From: Renibacterium sp.
GTDB taxonomy: Bacteria; Actinomycetota; Actinomycetes; Actinomycetales; Micrococcaceae
NCBI GenBank assembly: GCA_017419405.1
Contig: JAFOLH010000001.1
Location: 558,001-622,000 of the forward strand
Length of the DNA: 64,000 nucleotides
Reading direction: 5' to 3'
Part shown: in pieces, positions 26,283 to 33,770 of the stretch
How positions within the stretch are numbered: the first letter of the stretch is position 1
Layout: every line of letters starts with the position of its first letter
Notes under the pieces: model-generated
Databases searched by the model: none
The model's input: only the letters and a program-made list of their open reading frames with translations
Told to the model about the DNA's origin: nothing
Program-made: the position numbers and the translations under genes

Positions 26283-27911
26283 ATGGCTTTGACCCTTTAC
26301 CGCAATGGATCCGTGTACAGTGCGGCTGATCCACTGGCCAGTGCAATGCTCGTGGACGGGAACACCGTGGCCTGGGTCGGCGGCGAACATGCGGCCACAT
26401 CGGTCTACGACTCTTCGATGCGGCTGGTCGATTTGCGCGGGGCGCTGATCACGCCGGGCTTCGTGGACTCGCATGTGCATCTCACCGAAACCGGAGTCGC
26501 GTTGGAGTCCTTGGACTTGGGTGCGGCGAAGTCGTTGCAGGCGCTGCTGGAGCAGGTTGCCGGAGCGGTCCGGAGCCCGGGGGTGCTGCTCGGATTCGGT
26601 TGGGACGAGACCGCTTGGCCGGAAGGCCGGCCGCCGACCGCCGAGGAGCTGGACCGGGCCGGATCCGGTGCCGAGATCTATCTCGCCCGGGTGGACGTGC
26701 ATTCCGCCGTGGTTTCGAGCAGTCTGGCCAGGCGTTTGGAGCTGCCCGGGCTGCCCGGTTGGCGTCCCGACGGCGTGGTGACCGGCGAAGCGCACCGGAT
26801 CGTGCGCGATGCGGTGCGGGACTTCGACAGTGCCACCAGGGAGCGCTATCAGACAGCCGCCTTGCGTGCCGCGGCCGCCTCCGGCCACGTCGCGGTCGCG
26901 GAGATGGCGATCCCCGGGGCAGGTGCACTGGCGGATCTGGGCAGATTGATGCAGCGGTCCGCCTCGGAGCCGGGGTATCCGGAAGTCCTTCCGTACTGGG
27001 CTCAGGCGATCAGCAGTGCCGAGCAAGGCCGGGAAGTGCTCCGGGAGTTGGCAGAACACGGTGTCCGGCCGCGCGGGCTCGGCGGGGATTTGAATGTCGA
27101 TGGTTCGATCGGATCCCGGACCGCGCGCCTGCGTGCGGAGTACGCCGACCTTCCGGGGCACCGGGGGACCCTCTCCCTGGACGAAGAGCGCATCGCCGAG
27201 CATCTTGCGGCTTGCAGCGAGCTCGGCTTGTCCGGCGGATTCCACATCATCGGCGATGCCGGCATGGATGCGGCGGTGGCCGGCCTACGGCGGGCCGCGG
27301 AGACCGTGGGAGCGGCGGCGGTACGAGCCGCAGGGCACCGTTTCGAACACGCCGAGATGATCGATCAGGCGGCGATTGCGGCCCTCGCCGAGTTCTCGGT
27401 GACTGCGAGCTTGCAACCGGCCTTCGACGCGCTCTGGGGCGGCCCCGGAGGGCTCTACGAGGCACGTCTGGGCGCTGGTCGGTCCGGACGGATGAACCCG
27501 GTCGCGGAGCTGTTCGCTGCCGGTGTCCCGGTCTGCCTCGGTTCCGATTCGCCGGTCACCCCTTTCGACCCCTGGGCCGGAGTCAAAGCATGTTTGGCCC
27601 ATCATCAGCCGGCGCAACGGATTTCGGCCAGGGCGGCCTTCCTGGGTTACAGCCGTGCCGGTTGGCGTGCGGCGAAGGAGCAGGATCCGATGATCGGGCA
27701 ACTCGTCCCCGGTGCGCCGGCGAGTTTCGCGGTCTGGCAGGTCGACGAACTGATGGTGCAGGTAGCCGATGAGCGGGTGCAGTCATGGAGCACCGACCCC
27801 AGGTCGCGCACCCCGCTGCTGCCGGCTTTGGACACCGAGAATGCTCCGCAGTGCCTGCTCACCGTGCACCGCGGCGAAGAACTCTACGCTGCCGCCGAGG
27901 CAGATTTCTAG
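26283..27911 (+). CDS. Amidohydrolase family protein (YtcJ-like metal-dependent hydrolase)
   Basis: This is a 542-residue protein of the amidohydrolase-3 group. Metal-binding features are the HxH motif in TPGFVDSHVHLTE (His64, His66), a GDAGMDAAVAG segment, HRFEHAEMID, and the Asp in CLGSDSPVTPFDPW. The N- and C-terminal beta-sandwich parts are present. Members hydrolyse amide or C-N bonds of varied small molecules; the substrate is unknown. ATG 26283 follows GGAAGG by 6 nt; ATG 26277 is too close to that site. It lies 58 bp downstream of helY and may be co-transcribed. Confidence 0.87.
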   Translation: MALTLYRNGSVYSAADPLASAMLVDGNTVAWVGGEHAATSVYDSSMRLVDLRGALITPGFVDSHVHLTETGVALESLDLGAAKSLQALLEQVAGAVRSPGVLLGFGWDETAWPEGRPPTAEELDRAGSGAEIYLARVDVHSAVVSSSLARRLELPGLPGWRPDGVVTGEAHRIVRDAVRDFDSATRERYQTAALRAAAASGHVAVAEMAIPGAGALADLGRLMQRSASEPGYPEVLPYWAQAISSAEQGREVLRELAEHGVRPRGLGGDLNVDGSIGSRTARLRAEYADLPGHRGTLSLDEERIAEHLAACSELGLSGGFHIIGDAGMDAAVAGLRRAAETVGAAAVRAAGHRFEHAEMIDQAAIAALAEFSVTASLQPAFDALWGGPGGLYEARLGAGRSGRMNPVAELFAAGVPVCLGSDSPVTPFDPWAGVKACLAHHQPAQRISARAAFLGYSRAGWRAAKEQDPMIGQLVPGAPASFAVWQVDELMVQVADERVQSWSTDPRSRTPLLPALDTENAPQCLLTVHRGEELYAAAEADF

Positions 27912-28211
27912 GCGCTCCGGAAGAATTGGAGAACTCATGGGGGACGACACGCCGAAGCCGTCCGGAATACGAAAATATTCCGTAAAATTTGGTATTCGGA
28001 TATCCCCGCCTGACCTGCGGAAACACACAAAGCCCCAGGTCAGAAGGATATTGACAGTTCGAGCACAGCACGTAGGATTTTAGCTCAACGGGTTTCTTCA
28101 AGAAGCAGTTGGGGAAAGGCCTGGCCACGGCGAGACCAGTATTCCGGCAATGATTCGGGTGCATGTCCGAATCAGCACCGAAGAATGCTGTGCGTCGGTG
28201 GCTCTTGTAAC

Positions 28212-28297
28212 GGGTAGGTTCACGCGTCAGTAGAAAACAGTTTGGATGCACCACGACGGCGGCATCGGAATTGGCCCGAAGGCGCGTGAACCTACCC
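28212..28297. repeat. 15-bp inverted repeat with 56-bp spacer upstream of ppm1
   Basis: GGGTAGGTTCACGCG (28212-28226) and its exact reverse complement (28283-28297) flank 56 bp. The right arm ends 13 bp before the TATAAT box of ppm1, so it occupies the -35 region. Confidence 0.75.
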
Positions 28298-28310
28298 ATT
28301 TCCTTGCCCG

Positions 28311-28316
28311 TATAAT
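28311..28316 (+). promoter_or_regulatory. Consensus -10 box upstream of ppm1
   Basis: TATAAT, a perfect sigma-A -10 element, lies 38 nt before the GTG start. There is no good TTGACA at the usual distance. The leader of about 30 nt includes the CGAAAGG ribosome binding site. Confidence 0.6.
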
Positions 28317-28354
28317 GGATCTTTGGTGCCAGCTGAGCAACGAAAGGCCATTGC

Positions 28355-29092
28355 GTGCGCGTCCTGACAATTATCCCGACCTACAACGAGCTCGAGTCGT
28401 TACCGAAGACGTTGACTCGACTCCGCGAGGCGGTTCCTTCAGTCGATGTGCTGATCGCAGATGACAACAGCCCGGACGGCACCGGCGAACTGGCTGACCA
28501 GTTCGCGGCAGCCGATCCGCAGGTGAAGGTCTTGCACCGGAAAGGCAAAGAGGGCCTGGGCGCAGCCTATATCGCCGGATTCAACTGGGGTCTCGAAGCC
28601 GGTTACGACGTCCTGGTGGAAATGGACGCCGATGGCTCGCATCAGCCCGAGCAGTTGCCGTTGCTGCTCGACGCGGTCGAGCAGGGCGCCGATTTGGTGC
28701 TCGGCTCCCGTTGGGTGCCCGGTGGGAAAGTGGTCAACTGGCCCTTGCACCGGAAGCTGATCTCGCGCGGTGGAAGTCTGTATTCGCGGATCCTGCTCGG
28801 CGTCAGATACCGCGACATCACCGGTGGATACCGGGCCTTCCGTCGGGAAACCCTGGAGCAGATCGACCTGACCAAGGTCGATTCGGTGGGCTACGGATTC
28901 CAGGTGGACATGCTGTGGCGGGCCGCGCAGCTCGGCTTGAAGATCGTCGAAGTTCCGATCACGTTCGTGGAACGCGAATTCGGGGCCTCCAAGATGAGTG
29001 GCAACATTTTCCAAGAAGCGGTGCTCAATGTCACCAAATGGGGCTTGACCGCGCGCTGGAACAAACTGACCGGCAAGAGCCCTCGAGCCTAA
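28355..29092 (+). CDS. ppm1: Polyprenol-phosphate mannose synthase (GT2 glycosyltransferase, Ppm1-type)
   Basis: This is a 245-residue family-2 glycosyltransferase, catalytic domain only, with no transmembrane segments. It starts MRVLTIIPTYNELESLPKTL. The nucleotide-binding Asp pair lies in IADDNSPDGTGE (Asp36, Asp37) and the metal-binding DxD in VEMDADGSHQPEQ (Asp91, Asp93). LGSRWVPGG, YRAFRRETLEQI and GYGFQVDMLWRA are family stretches. It transfers mannose from GDP-mannose to polyprenol phosphate, the donor for mannolipids and protein O-mannosylation. GTG start with CGAAAGG 7 nt upstream. It is convergent with rbpA through a shared terminator. Confidence 0.93.
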   Translation: MRVLTIIPTYNELESLPKTLTRLREAVPSVDVLIADDNSPDGTGELADQFAAADPQVKVLHRKGKEGLGAAYIAGFNWGLEAGYDVLVEMDADGSHQPEQLPLLLDAVEQGADLVLGSRWVPGGKVVNWPLHRKLISRGGSLYSRILLGVRYRDITGGYRAFRRETLEQIDLTKVDSVGYGFQVDMLWRAAQLGLKIVEVPITFVEREFGASKMSGNIFQEAVLNVTKWGLTARWNKLTGKSPRA

Positions 29093-29131
29093 TCCCAAGG
29101 CTGCATTGCGGCTAACCCCTAGTGTCGACCT

Positions 29132-29209
29132 GCTGAAGATGCATCTTCGACCCTGCGATGCATATTCTGTGGCCAAAAACATGTCTCAAAGCTGAAGATG
29201 CATCTTCGA
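29132..29209. repeat. Two identical 19-bp repeats each containing a 14-bp palindrome
   Basis: GCTGAAGATGCATCTTCGA occurs at 29132-29150 and 29191-29209, 59 bp apart. Each contains the perfect palindrome GAAGATGCATCTTC. A diverged third copy (GATGCATATTC) lies between them near 29157. The position is the 3' region between ppm1 and the terminator. Function unknown: protein-binding site pair or small repeat family. Confidence 0.75.
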
Positions 29210-29248
29210 GCGGACGGTGGGTACGGGAAGACGCGGTAGGAGGACATA

Positions 29249-29279
29249 AAAAGGGCGGAACCATTGGTTCCGCCCTTTT
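29249..29279. terminator. Bidirectional intrinsic terminator between ppm1 and rbpA
   Basis: A 14-bp perfect stem, AAAAGGGCGGAACC / GGTTCCGCCCTTTT with an ATT loop, gives a GC hairpin with a T tract in both directions. It ends ppm1 on the plus strand and rbpA on the minus strand. Confidence 0.92.
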
Positions 29280-29290
29280 CGGTATGGCGA

Positions 29291-29635
29291 CTAGCTGACT
29301 TTTTCGCCGCGCTTGGCCCGGAGGATCTTCAAACGGTCATCGAGGATCTGCTCCAGTTCCGGTACCGAGCGGCGTTCCAAGAGCATGTCCCAGTGCGTGC
29401 GGACAGCTTTTTCATTCGAGTCGACCGGCTTCTCGCCGTCGACCAGGATCGCTTCTTTGCCGGTTTTGGAAACCCACACCGGCGGAATCTCGGCTTCTGC
29501 GGCAAAGGTCACGAAAACCTGTTCGCCGTCTTCGCAACGGTACTCCACGCGTTGCCGCGGAGCCGGCTCCACGCCGGATTCCGTCTCCATGCTCTGGGCG
29601 CCCAGACGCATGCCACGCAAGCTGCGATCACTCAT
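29291..29635 (-). CDS. rbpA: RNA polymerase-binding protein RbpA
   Basis: This 114-residue actinobacterial transcription factor binds sigma-A and stabilises the open complex. The order is a disordered N-terminus (SDRSLRGMRLGAQSMETE), a core domain (RVEYRCEDGEQVFVTFAAEAEIPPVWVSKTGKEA), a basic linker and the sigma-interaction domain (RTHWDMLLERRSVPELEQILDDRLKILRAKRG). The start has AAAGGGAG upstream. A TATAAT box about 100 nt further upstream suggests strong, leadered transcription. Its presence supports assignment to Actinomycetota. Confidence 0.97.
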   Translation of the reverse strand: MSDRSLRGMRLGAQSMETESGVEPAPRQRVEYRCEDGEQVFVTFAAEAEIPPVWVSKTGKEAILVDGEKPVDSNEKAVRTHWDMLLERRSVPELEQILDDRLKILRAKRGEKVS

Positions 29636-29737
29636 GATTTCTCCCTTTGCTCAAAATCTCTGCCTTGGCTTCAACGTCGCACGGCAGCACTCTGTTCCCA
29701 CTCGGAAAGCCGCCGCCGACGGATAGGCAAGGTTTCC

Positions 29738-29743
29738 ATTATA
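29738..29743 (-). promoter_or_regulatory. Consensus -10 box upstream of rbpA
   Basis: TATAAT on the minus strand, about 103 nt before the rbpA ATG, lies in the gap between rbpA and the SPFH gene. No clear -35 box is seen at 17 bp. It would give rbpA a promoter separate from the SPFH/NfeD pair and a leader of about 95 nt. Confidence 0.5.
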
Positions 29744-29771
29744 GCTGCCCGGCCCCCGCCTTCGTGCAGGC

Positions 29772-30746
29772 TCAGGCGCTGTGGCTGCCTCCGGTGCTGC
29801 CGCTCGGCGGTTCCGGTGCCTCGAATCCGGCTTCGGTGCCGCCCTCGGCGCTGTCCGGGCTGACTTTTCCGAGCACGTTGCCGATGCCTTTGAGCGCTTC
29901 GCCGACCTCGGACGGGATGATCCAGAGCTTGTTGGAGGAACCGTCGGCGAGTTTCGGCAAGGTTTGCAGGTACTGGTAAGCCAGGAGCTTCTGGGTCGGG
30001 TTGCCCTTGTGGATGGCGCCGAAAACCTTCTGGATCGCCTGCGATTCACCGTCGGCGCGCAGGATCGCCGCCTTGGCGTCGCCTTCGGCCTTCAAGATCG
30101 CCGATTGCCGCTCGCCTTCTGCGGTGAGGATCTGCGATTGCTTGGTGCCTTCGGCGGTCAGGATGGCAGCCCGGCGGTCCCGCTCAGCGCGCATCTGCTT
30201 CTCCATCGAATCCTGGATCGACAGTGGCGGGTCGATCGCTTTGAGCTCCACCCGGGAAACCCTGATGCCCCAGCGTCCGGTGGCTTCGTCGAGTACGCCG
30301 CGGAGTTGGCCGTTGATCTGATCGCGGCTGGTCAGCGCTTCTTCGAGGTTCAAGCCGCCGACCACATTGCGCAGAGTCGTCGTGGTCAGCTGTTCCACGG
30401 CCTGGATGTAATTGGCGATTTCGTAAGTCGCGGCCCGGGGGTCGGTGACTTGGAAGTACACCACGGTGTCGATGGAAACCACCAGGTTGTCTTCGGTGAT
30501 CACCGGCTGCGGGGGAAACGAGACCACCTGTTCGCGAAGGTCCAGCAGCGGGAGCAAACGGTCCACGAAGGGGATCAAGATCGTCAATCCCGGGTTGAGC
30601 GTGCGCTGGTACTTGCCCAGCCGCTCGACCACGCCGGCCCGGGCCTGCGGAATGATCCGCACCGAGCGGACCAAGACGATCACGACGAAGATGATGAGAA
30701 CCAGCAGCACGATTGTCAGTGCTACGCCTCCGGCATTGCTACCCAT
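29772..30746 (-). CDS. SPFH/Band 7 membrane protein (stomatin / QmcA-like)
   Basis: This 324-residue protein has an N-terminal membrane helix (VALTIVLLVLIIFVVIVLVRSV, residues 8-29) and a Band 7 domain at about 30-190 (IIPQARAGVVERLGKYQRTLNPGL, DLREQVVSFPPQPVITEDNLVVSIDTVVYFQV). A long Ala/Glu-rich coiled coil at about 185-260 and a Gly/Ser-rich tail follow. Such proteins oligomerise into membrane microdomain scaffolds and regulate proteases or fluidity. GAGGGAAA precedes the ATG. It lies 70 bp downstream of the NfeD gene; SPFH-NfeD pairing is a well-known conserved module. Confidence 0.93.
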   Translation of the reverse strand: MGSNAGGVALTIVLLVLIIFVVIVLVRSVRIIPQARAGVVERLGKYQRTLNPGLTILIPFVDRLLPLLDLREQVVSFPPQPVITEDNLVVSIDTVVYFQVTDPRAATYEIANYIQAVEQLTTTTLRNVVGGLNLEEALTSRDQINGQLRGVLDEATGRWGIRVSRVELKAIDPPLSIQDSMEKQMRAERDRRAAILTAEGTKQSQILTAEGERQSAILKAEGDAKAAILRADGESQAIQKVFGAIHKGNPTQKLLAYQYLQTLPKLADGSSNKLWIIPSEVGEALKGIGNVLGKVSPDSAEGGTEAGFEAPEPPSGSTGGSHSA

Positions 30747-30816
30747 TTTCCCTCTGTTCCCTTGCGGTTTCGGTCATCGGTTCAAATTTGGACGTGCGGC
30801 TCCGGCCGCGCGGGGC

Positions 30817-31308
30817 TCAGGCTCCGGCGGAGGCCGCGGAGTGTCCGGCTTCGGGGCGTGCCGGCAGCGCGGCGACCACTGCGGTTGCGCCGTCGATGGA
30901 GACCACTTCGACGTCGGTCCCGGCCGGAAGCGGCACGCCGTCCTTGCTCCGAGCGCTCCAGATGTCACCGCCGATTTTGACTTGGCCGGCGTCGGCGCTC
31001 ACCGGGGCGATGACCACGGCGGGATGGCCGATGAGCCGGGCCACATTGGTCCGCAATTCGCCGGGGCCCTTGTGCAGGTGCCGCAGGGCGATCGGCCGGA
31101 CGAAGAAGATCATGGCCAGGGCGACCACGCAGAAGACGATCACTTCGACCCACAGCGGTGCGCCGAGCACATCGGCGATCAGCGCGGCGAGCGCGCCCAC
31201 CGACATCATGATGAAAAAGAGGTCCAGGGTCAGCATCTCGATGACCGCCAGGACCAGGAAAAGAATCAACCACAGCGCCCAACCGTTGTCGAACAACCAC
31301 TCGAACAT
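30817..31308 (-). CDS. NfeD family membrane protein
   Basis: This is a 163-residue short NfeD protein. It has three to four transmembrane helices in the first 85 residues (LWLILFLVLAVIEMLTLDLFFIMMSVGALAALIADVLG, VEVIVFCVVALAMIFFV). A soluble OB-fold domain follows (LIGHPAVVIAPVSADAGQVKIGGDIWSARS, GTDVEVVSIDGATAVV). It is the partner of the downstream SPFH protein in an operon; the pair is thought to organise membrane domains and quality control. An Ala/Gly/Glu tail ends the protein. The AAGGGGG site lies about 6 nt before the ATG. Confidence 0.92.
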   Translation of the reverse strand: MFEWLFDNGWALWLILFLVLAVIEMLTLDLFFIMMSVGALAALIADVLGAPLWVEVIVFCVVALAMIFFVRPIALRHLHKGPGELRTNVARLIGHPAVVIAPVSADAGQVKIGGDIWSARSKDGVPLPAGTDVEVVSIDGATAVVAALPARPEAGHSAASAGA

Positions 31309-31429
31309 TGAATCCCCCTTGATCTGCAGCCAGCTGATACGAAGTATCCAATCAGCCTACTACGTGGGGATTTCGGGCACAGCACATCCGGGCAATAAAT
31401 CTAATCTGAGATGTTATTGAGACCAAGCC

Positions 31430-32839
31430 TCAGATCACGGCTTGCAACGGCATCCGGGCCGGGGCGCTGCCGACGCTCCGCGAAGCGCGCAACAGTGCCT
31501 GCACGCCGGCCGCGAGTTCGTCCTGGCGATAAGTGAACGGGATCCGCAGGAACCGTTCGAAGGCCCCTTCCAGACCGAACCGCGGCCCGGGCACCAGGGC
31601 CAGGCCCTCGCTGCGTGCGGCCAACGCCAAAGCCGAGGAAGAGACGTCGCCGGTGTTGATCCAGAGCGACATGCCGCCGTCGGGCACGTGGAGCTGCCAC
31701 TGCGGAAAATTGGCCTGGATTTCGGCGACCAGGAAATCCCGTCCGCTGCGCAAGTCCCGACTCCGGTTGGCGACCATCAAATCGGCGTCGCGCAACAGCG
31801 CGATGGAGGCCAGTTGTTCCAGCATCGGAGTGCCGAGGTCGAAGGCCGGCCGGGCCCGTTGGACCCGGGCCAGCAAGTCCCGGGAGCCGCGGATCCAGCC
31901 GATCCGCATGCCGCCCCACGCGAGCTTGCCCAACGAGCCGATGGTGACCACGGTGCCGGAGAACGCAGCCATCGGCGGCAATTCGCCACGATCGATGTCC
32001 AGCATCGCGGTGGTTTCGTCGGCGATCAGCACGGTCCCTTCGCGTTGCGCCAAGCGGGCCAGCCGTTCCCGGTCCTCCGCGGACATGCTGGCTCCGGTCG
32101 GATTCTGGAAGTCCGGCATCAGGAAGGCCATGCTCGGAGCCGCCCGGCGGATCAGCATCTGACCCTCGGCGATGTCCCAGCCTTCGGCCGAGCTGACCGG
32201 CATGGCGAGCAACCGGGCGCCGGCGCCCAGGAAGGTGTCGATCGCGTGCGGGTAGGTCGGGTGTTCCACCAGAATTCGTTCGCCGGGCGAGTAGATGGTG
32301 TGCGTCAGCAAACTCAGCGCGTGTTGCGCGCCGAGCGTGATCAAGATCTGGTCCGCGCTAGTGGGCAGGCCGCGGCGTCCGTAGTGTTCGGCGACCGCGG
32401 CGCGCAATTCCGGCAGGCCCTGCATGTCGAAGCCGTGGTGGCCCAAGTACGCAGGCAATTGCTCCACCGCGAATTGGTAGGCCGCGGGGAGTCCGGGATA
32501 GGCGGCAGCTGCGGCCTTGGTGAAATCCAAGGCCAGTTCCTGCGGGCCGCCCGGGCCGCCGCGCTTGCCGTCGGGGAGCACCAGGGTGGAACCGGATCCT
32601 CGGATGCTGCGCAGATACCCGTCATCGCGCAGTTGCGCGTAGGCGGCGGCAACCGTGGTCCGGGAGATCTGCAAGGCGGTGCTGAGCTCCCGCTCTGCGG
32701 GCAGCCGGGTGCCGCTCGCCAAACGGCCGTCGATCAACATGACCCTGATCCGGTCCGCCAAAGCGAGGTAAGCGGCCCGGTGGGTACGCCATTCGCCGAG
32801 TTCCCGGGCCATCCGCCGTGCGGAGACAATTTGGTTCAT
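31430..32839 (-). CDS. MocR/PdxR-type regulator (GntR HTH fused to aminotransferase-like domain)
   Basis: This 469-residue protein joins an N-terminal GntR winged helix (AYLALADRIRVMLIDGRLASGTRLPAERELSTALQISRTTVAAAYAQLRDDGYL, residues 23-76) to a fold-type-I aminotransferase domain (about 110-460). The PLP-binding Lys is Lys305 in IGSLGKLAWGGMRIGW, with NPTGA and IADETTAML as supporting motifs. MocR proteins are usually PLP-sensing activators. It is divergent from a YczE-like membrane protein, a common actinobacterial pairing. A TAAAGT -10 box sits 6 nt from the ATG, and repeats of AATTGGC fill the shared promoter region. Confidence 0.93.
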   Translation of the reverse strand: MNQIVSARRMARELGEWRTHRAAYLALADRIRVMLIDGRLASGTRLPAERELSTALQISRTTVAAAYAQLRDDGYLRSIRGSGSTLVLPDGKRGGPGGPQELALDFTKAAAAAYPGLPAAYQFAVEQLPAYLGHHGFDMQGLPELRAAVAEHYGRRGLPTSADQILITLGAQHALSLLTHTIYSPGERILVEHPTYPHAIDTFLGAGARLLAMPVSSAEGWDIAEGQMLIRRAAPSMAFLMPDFQNPTGASMSAEDRERLARLAQREGTVLIADETTAMLDIDRGELPPMAAFSGTVVTIGSLGKLAWGGMRIGWIRGSRDLLARVQRARPAFDLGTPMLEQLASIALLRDADLMVANRSRDLRSGRDFLVAEIQANFPQWQLHVPDGGMSLWINTGDVSSSALALAARSEGLALVPGPRFGLEGAFERFLRIPFTYRQDELAAGVQALLRASRSVGSAPARMPLQAVI

Positions 32840-32845
32840 GAGTCC

Positions 32846-32851
32846 ACTTTA
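32846..32851 (-). promoter_or_regulatory. -10 box of mocR (leaderless spacing)
   Basis: TAAAGT on the minus strand is 6 nt from the ATG at 32839. The first AATTGGCT repeat lies directly upstream, between the -10 and -35 positions, which would suit autoregulation. Confidence 0.45.
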
Positions 32852-32855
32852 AGCC

Positions 32856-32916
32856 GAATTGGCTACCTGGTCCCACGCCAAAGAGCGAGAATTGGCTCTT
32901 TCCGGTGGGGCCAATT
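32856..32916. promoter_or_regulatory. Candidate MocR operator: two direct and one inverted AATTGGC repeat
   Basis: GAATTGGCT occurs at 32856-32864 and 32889-32897, exactly 33 bp apart (about three helical turns). The inverted half GCCAATT is at 32910-32916. Direct-plus-inverted arrays of this type are known for PdxR/MocR binding sites. Binding by the adjacent MocR protein is inferred. Confidence 0.5.
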
Positions 32917-33071
32917 GCTCGCAAGCTTTCAGTAGCCGGGAAATTTGGCCGGAACGTCCCGGATCGATGCCGTCCAAACCCTGCGGGTCCGCCCGGCCTC
33001 GAATGCTGCTTTCCATGAATCGCCACAATCCGGAATCGCCACAACCAAGAATCGAGAGTGCAAGCCGTCGC

Positions 33072-33770
33072 ATGAAGACGTTTCTCACCACCGGGAACCT
33101 CCCGGTCAGGCTGGTCCGACTGTTCTTGGGCCTGTTCGCCTACGGTTTTGCGATCGCGTTGATGATCCGGGCCAATCTGGGCGCTTCTCCTTGGGATGTT
33201 TTCGGCCAAGGCCTGGCGCACAGCACCGGACTGTCCTTCGGCATCTGCACGATCCTCATCTCGGCCGGCGTGCTGCTGCTCTGGATTCCGTTGCGGCAAT
33301 GGCCGGGGTTCGGAACCTTGGCGAATGCGCTGTTGATCGGGATCTTCGCGGATCTGAGTTTGGCCATGCTGCACCAACCCCAGGCGCTGTGGCTGCAAGC
33401 CCTGATGTTCCTCGCCGGGCTGGTGCTGCTGGCCTTCGCCACCGCGTTGTATGTCGGAGCCCGGTTGGGGCCCGGCCCGCGGGACGGTCTGATGACCGGG
33501 CTGGTCCGGCGCACCGGGAAACCGGTCTGGATCATCCGGACCGGAATCGAGGTGGTCGTGGTCGCGATCGGATTCCTGCTCGGCGGGGTCGCCGGGCTGG
33601 GCACCTTGGTCTTCGCGTTGGGCATCGGCCCGGTGACCCAGCTGGCGTTCCGCTTGCTGAGCGTGGATCTGCACGCAGTGCGCAAGCCGGTCGCAGCGCT
33701 CAGCGGCCGGGCAGGCGCAGCACCGGTGGGTCGGCCGGCGTCGGCAGCGGCCGGAAAGCTGAAATCCTGA
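33072..33770 (+). CDS. YczE/YyaS-family integral membrane protein
   Basis: This 232-residue protein has about five transmembrane helices and the family pattern VRLFLGLFAYGFAIALMIRANLGASPWDVFGQGLAHSTGLSFG, then LLWIPLRQWPGFGTLANALLIGIFADL, then ARLGPGPRDGLMTGLVRRTG. The function is unknown; such genes commonly sit divergent from MocR regulators and may transport or bind a small molecule sensed by them. ATG 33072 starts just before the conserved first helix; in-frame ATGs at 33003 and 33015 would add a non-conserved basic stretch. Its last 71 bp overlap the convergent methyltransferase gene. Confidence 0.87.
   Translation: MKTFLTTGNLPVRLVRLFLGLFAYGFAIALMIRANLGASPWDVFGQGLAHSTGLSFGICTILISAGVLLLWIPLRQWPGFGTLANALLIGIFADLSLAMLHQPQALWLQALMFLAGLVLLAFATALYVGARLGPGPRDGLMTGLVRRTGKPVWIIRTGIEVVVVAIGFLLGGVAGLGTLVFALGIGPVTQLAFRLLSVDLHAVRKPVAALSGRAGAAPVGRPASAAAGKLKS

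Larger units (their letters stand above)
27912..28354. other. 443-bp intergenic region without a convincing gene
   Basis: This is the longest gene-free gap in the window, with locally lower G+C around 27960-28100. It holds a partly self-complementary AT-rich segment (27964-27997), a perfect 15-bp inverted repeat with widely spaced arms (28212-28226 and 28283-28297), and the ppm1 promoter. A minus-strand open frame crosses much of it, has several cysteines (LCSNCQ) and overlaps the amidohydrolase end. I could not match it to a family and do not call it a gene. Confidence 0.6.

Noticed and set aside
27859-28299. 146-codon minus-strand frame in the helY-ppm1 gap with several cysteines
   Set aside because: It overlaps the amidohydrolase 3' end, has no ribosome binding site that I can defend, and matches no family. 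Kept as a note under the intergenic region rather than as a gene.
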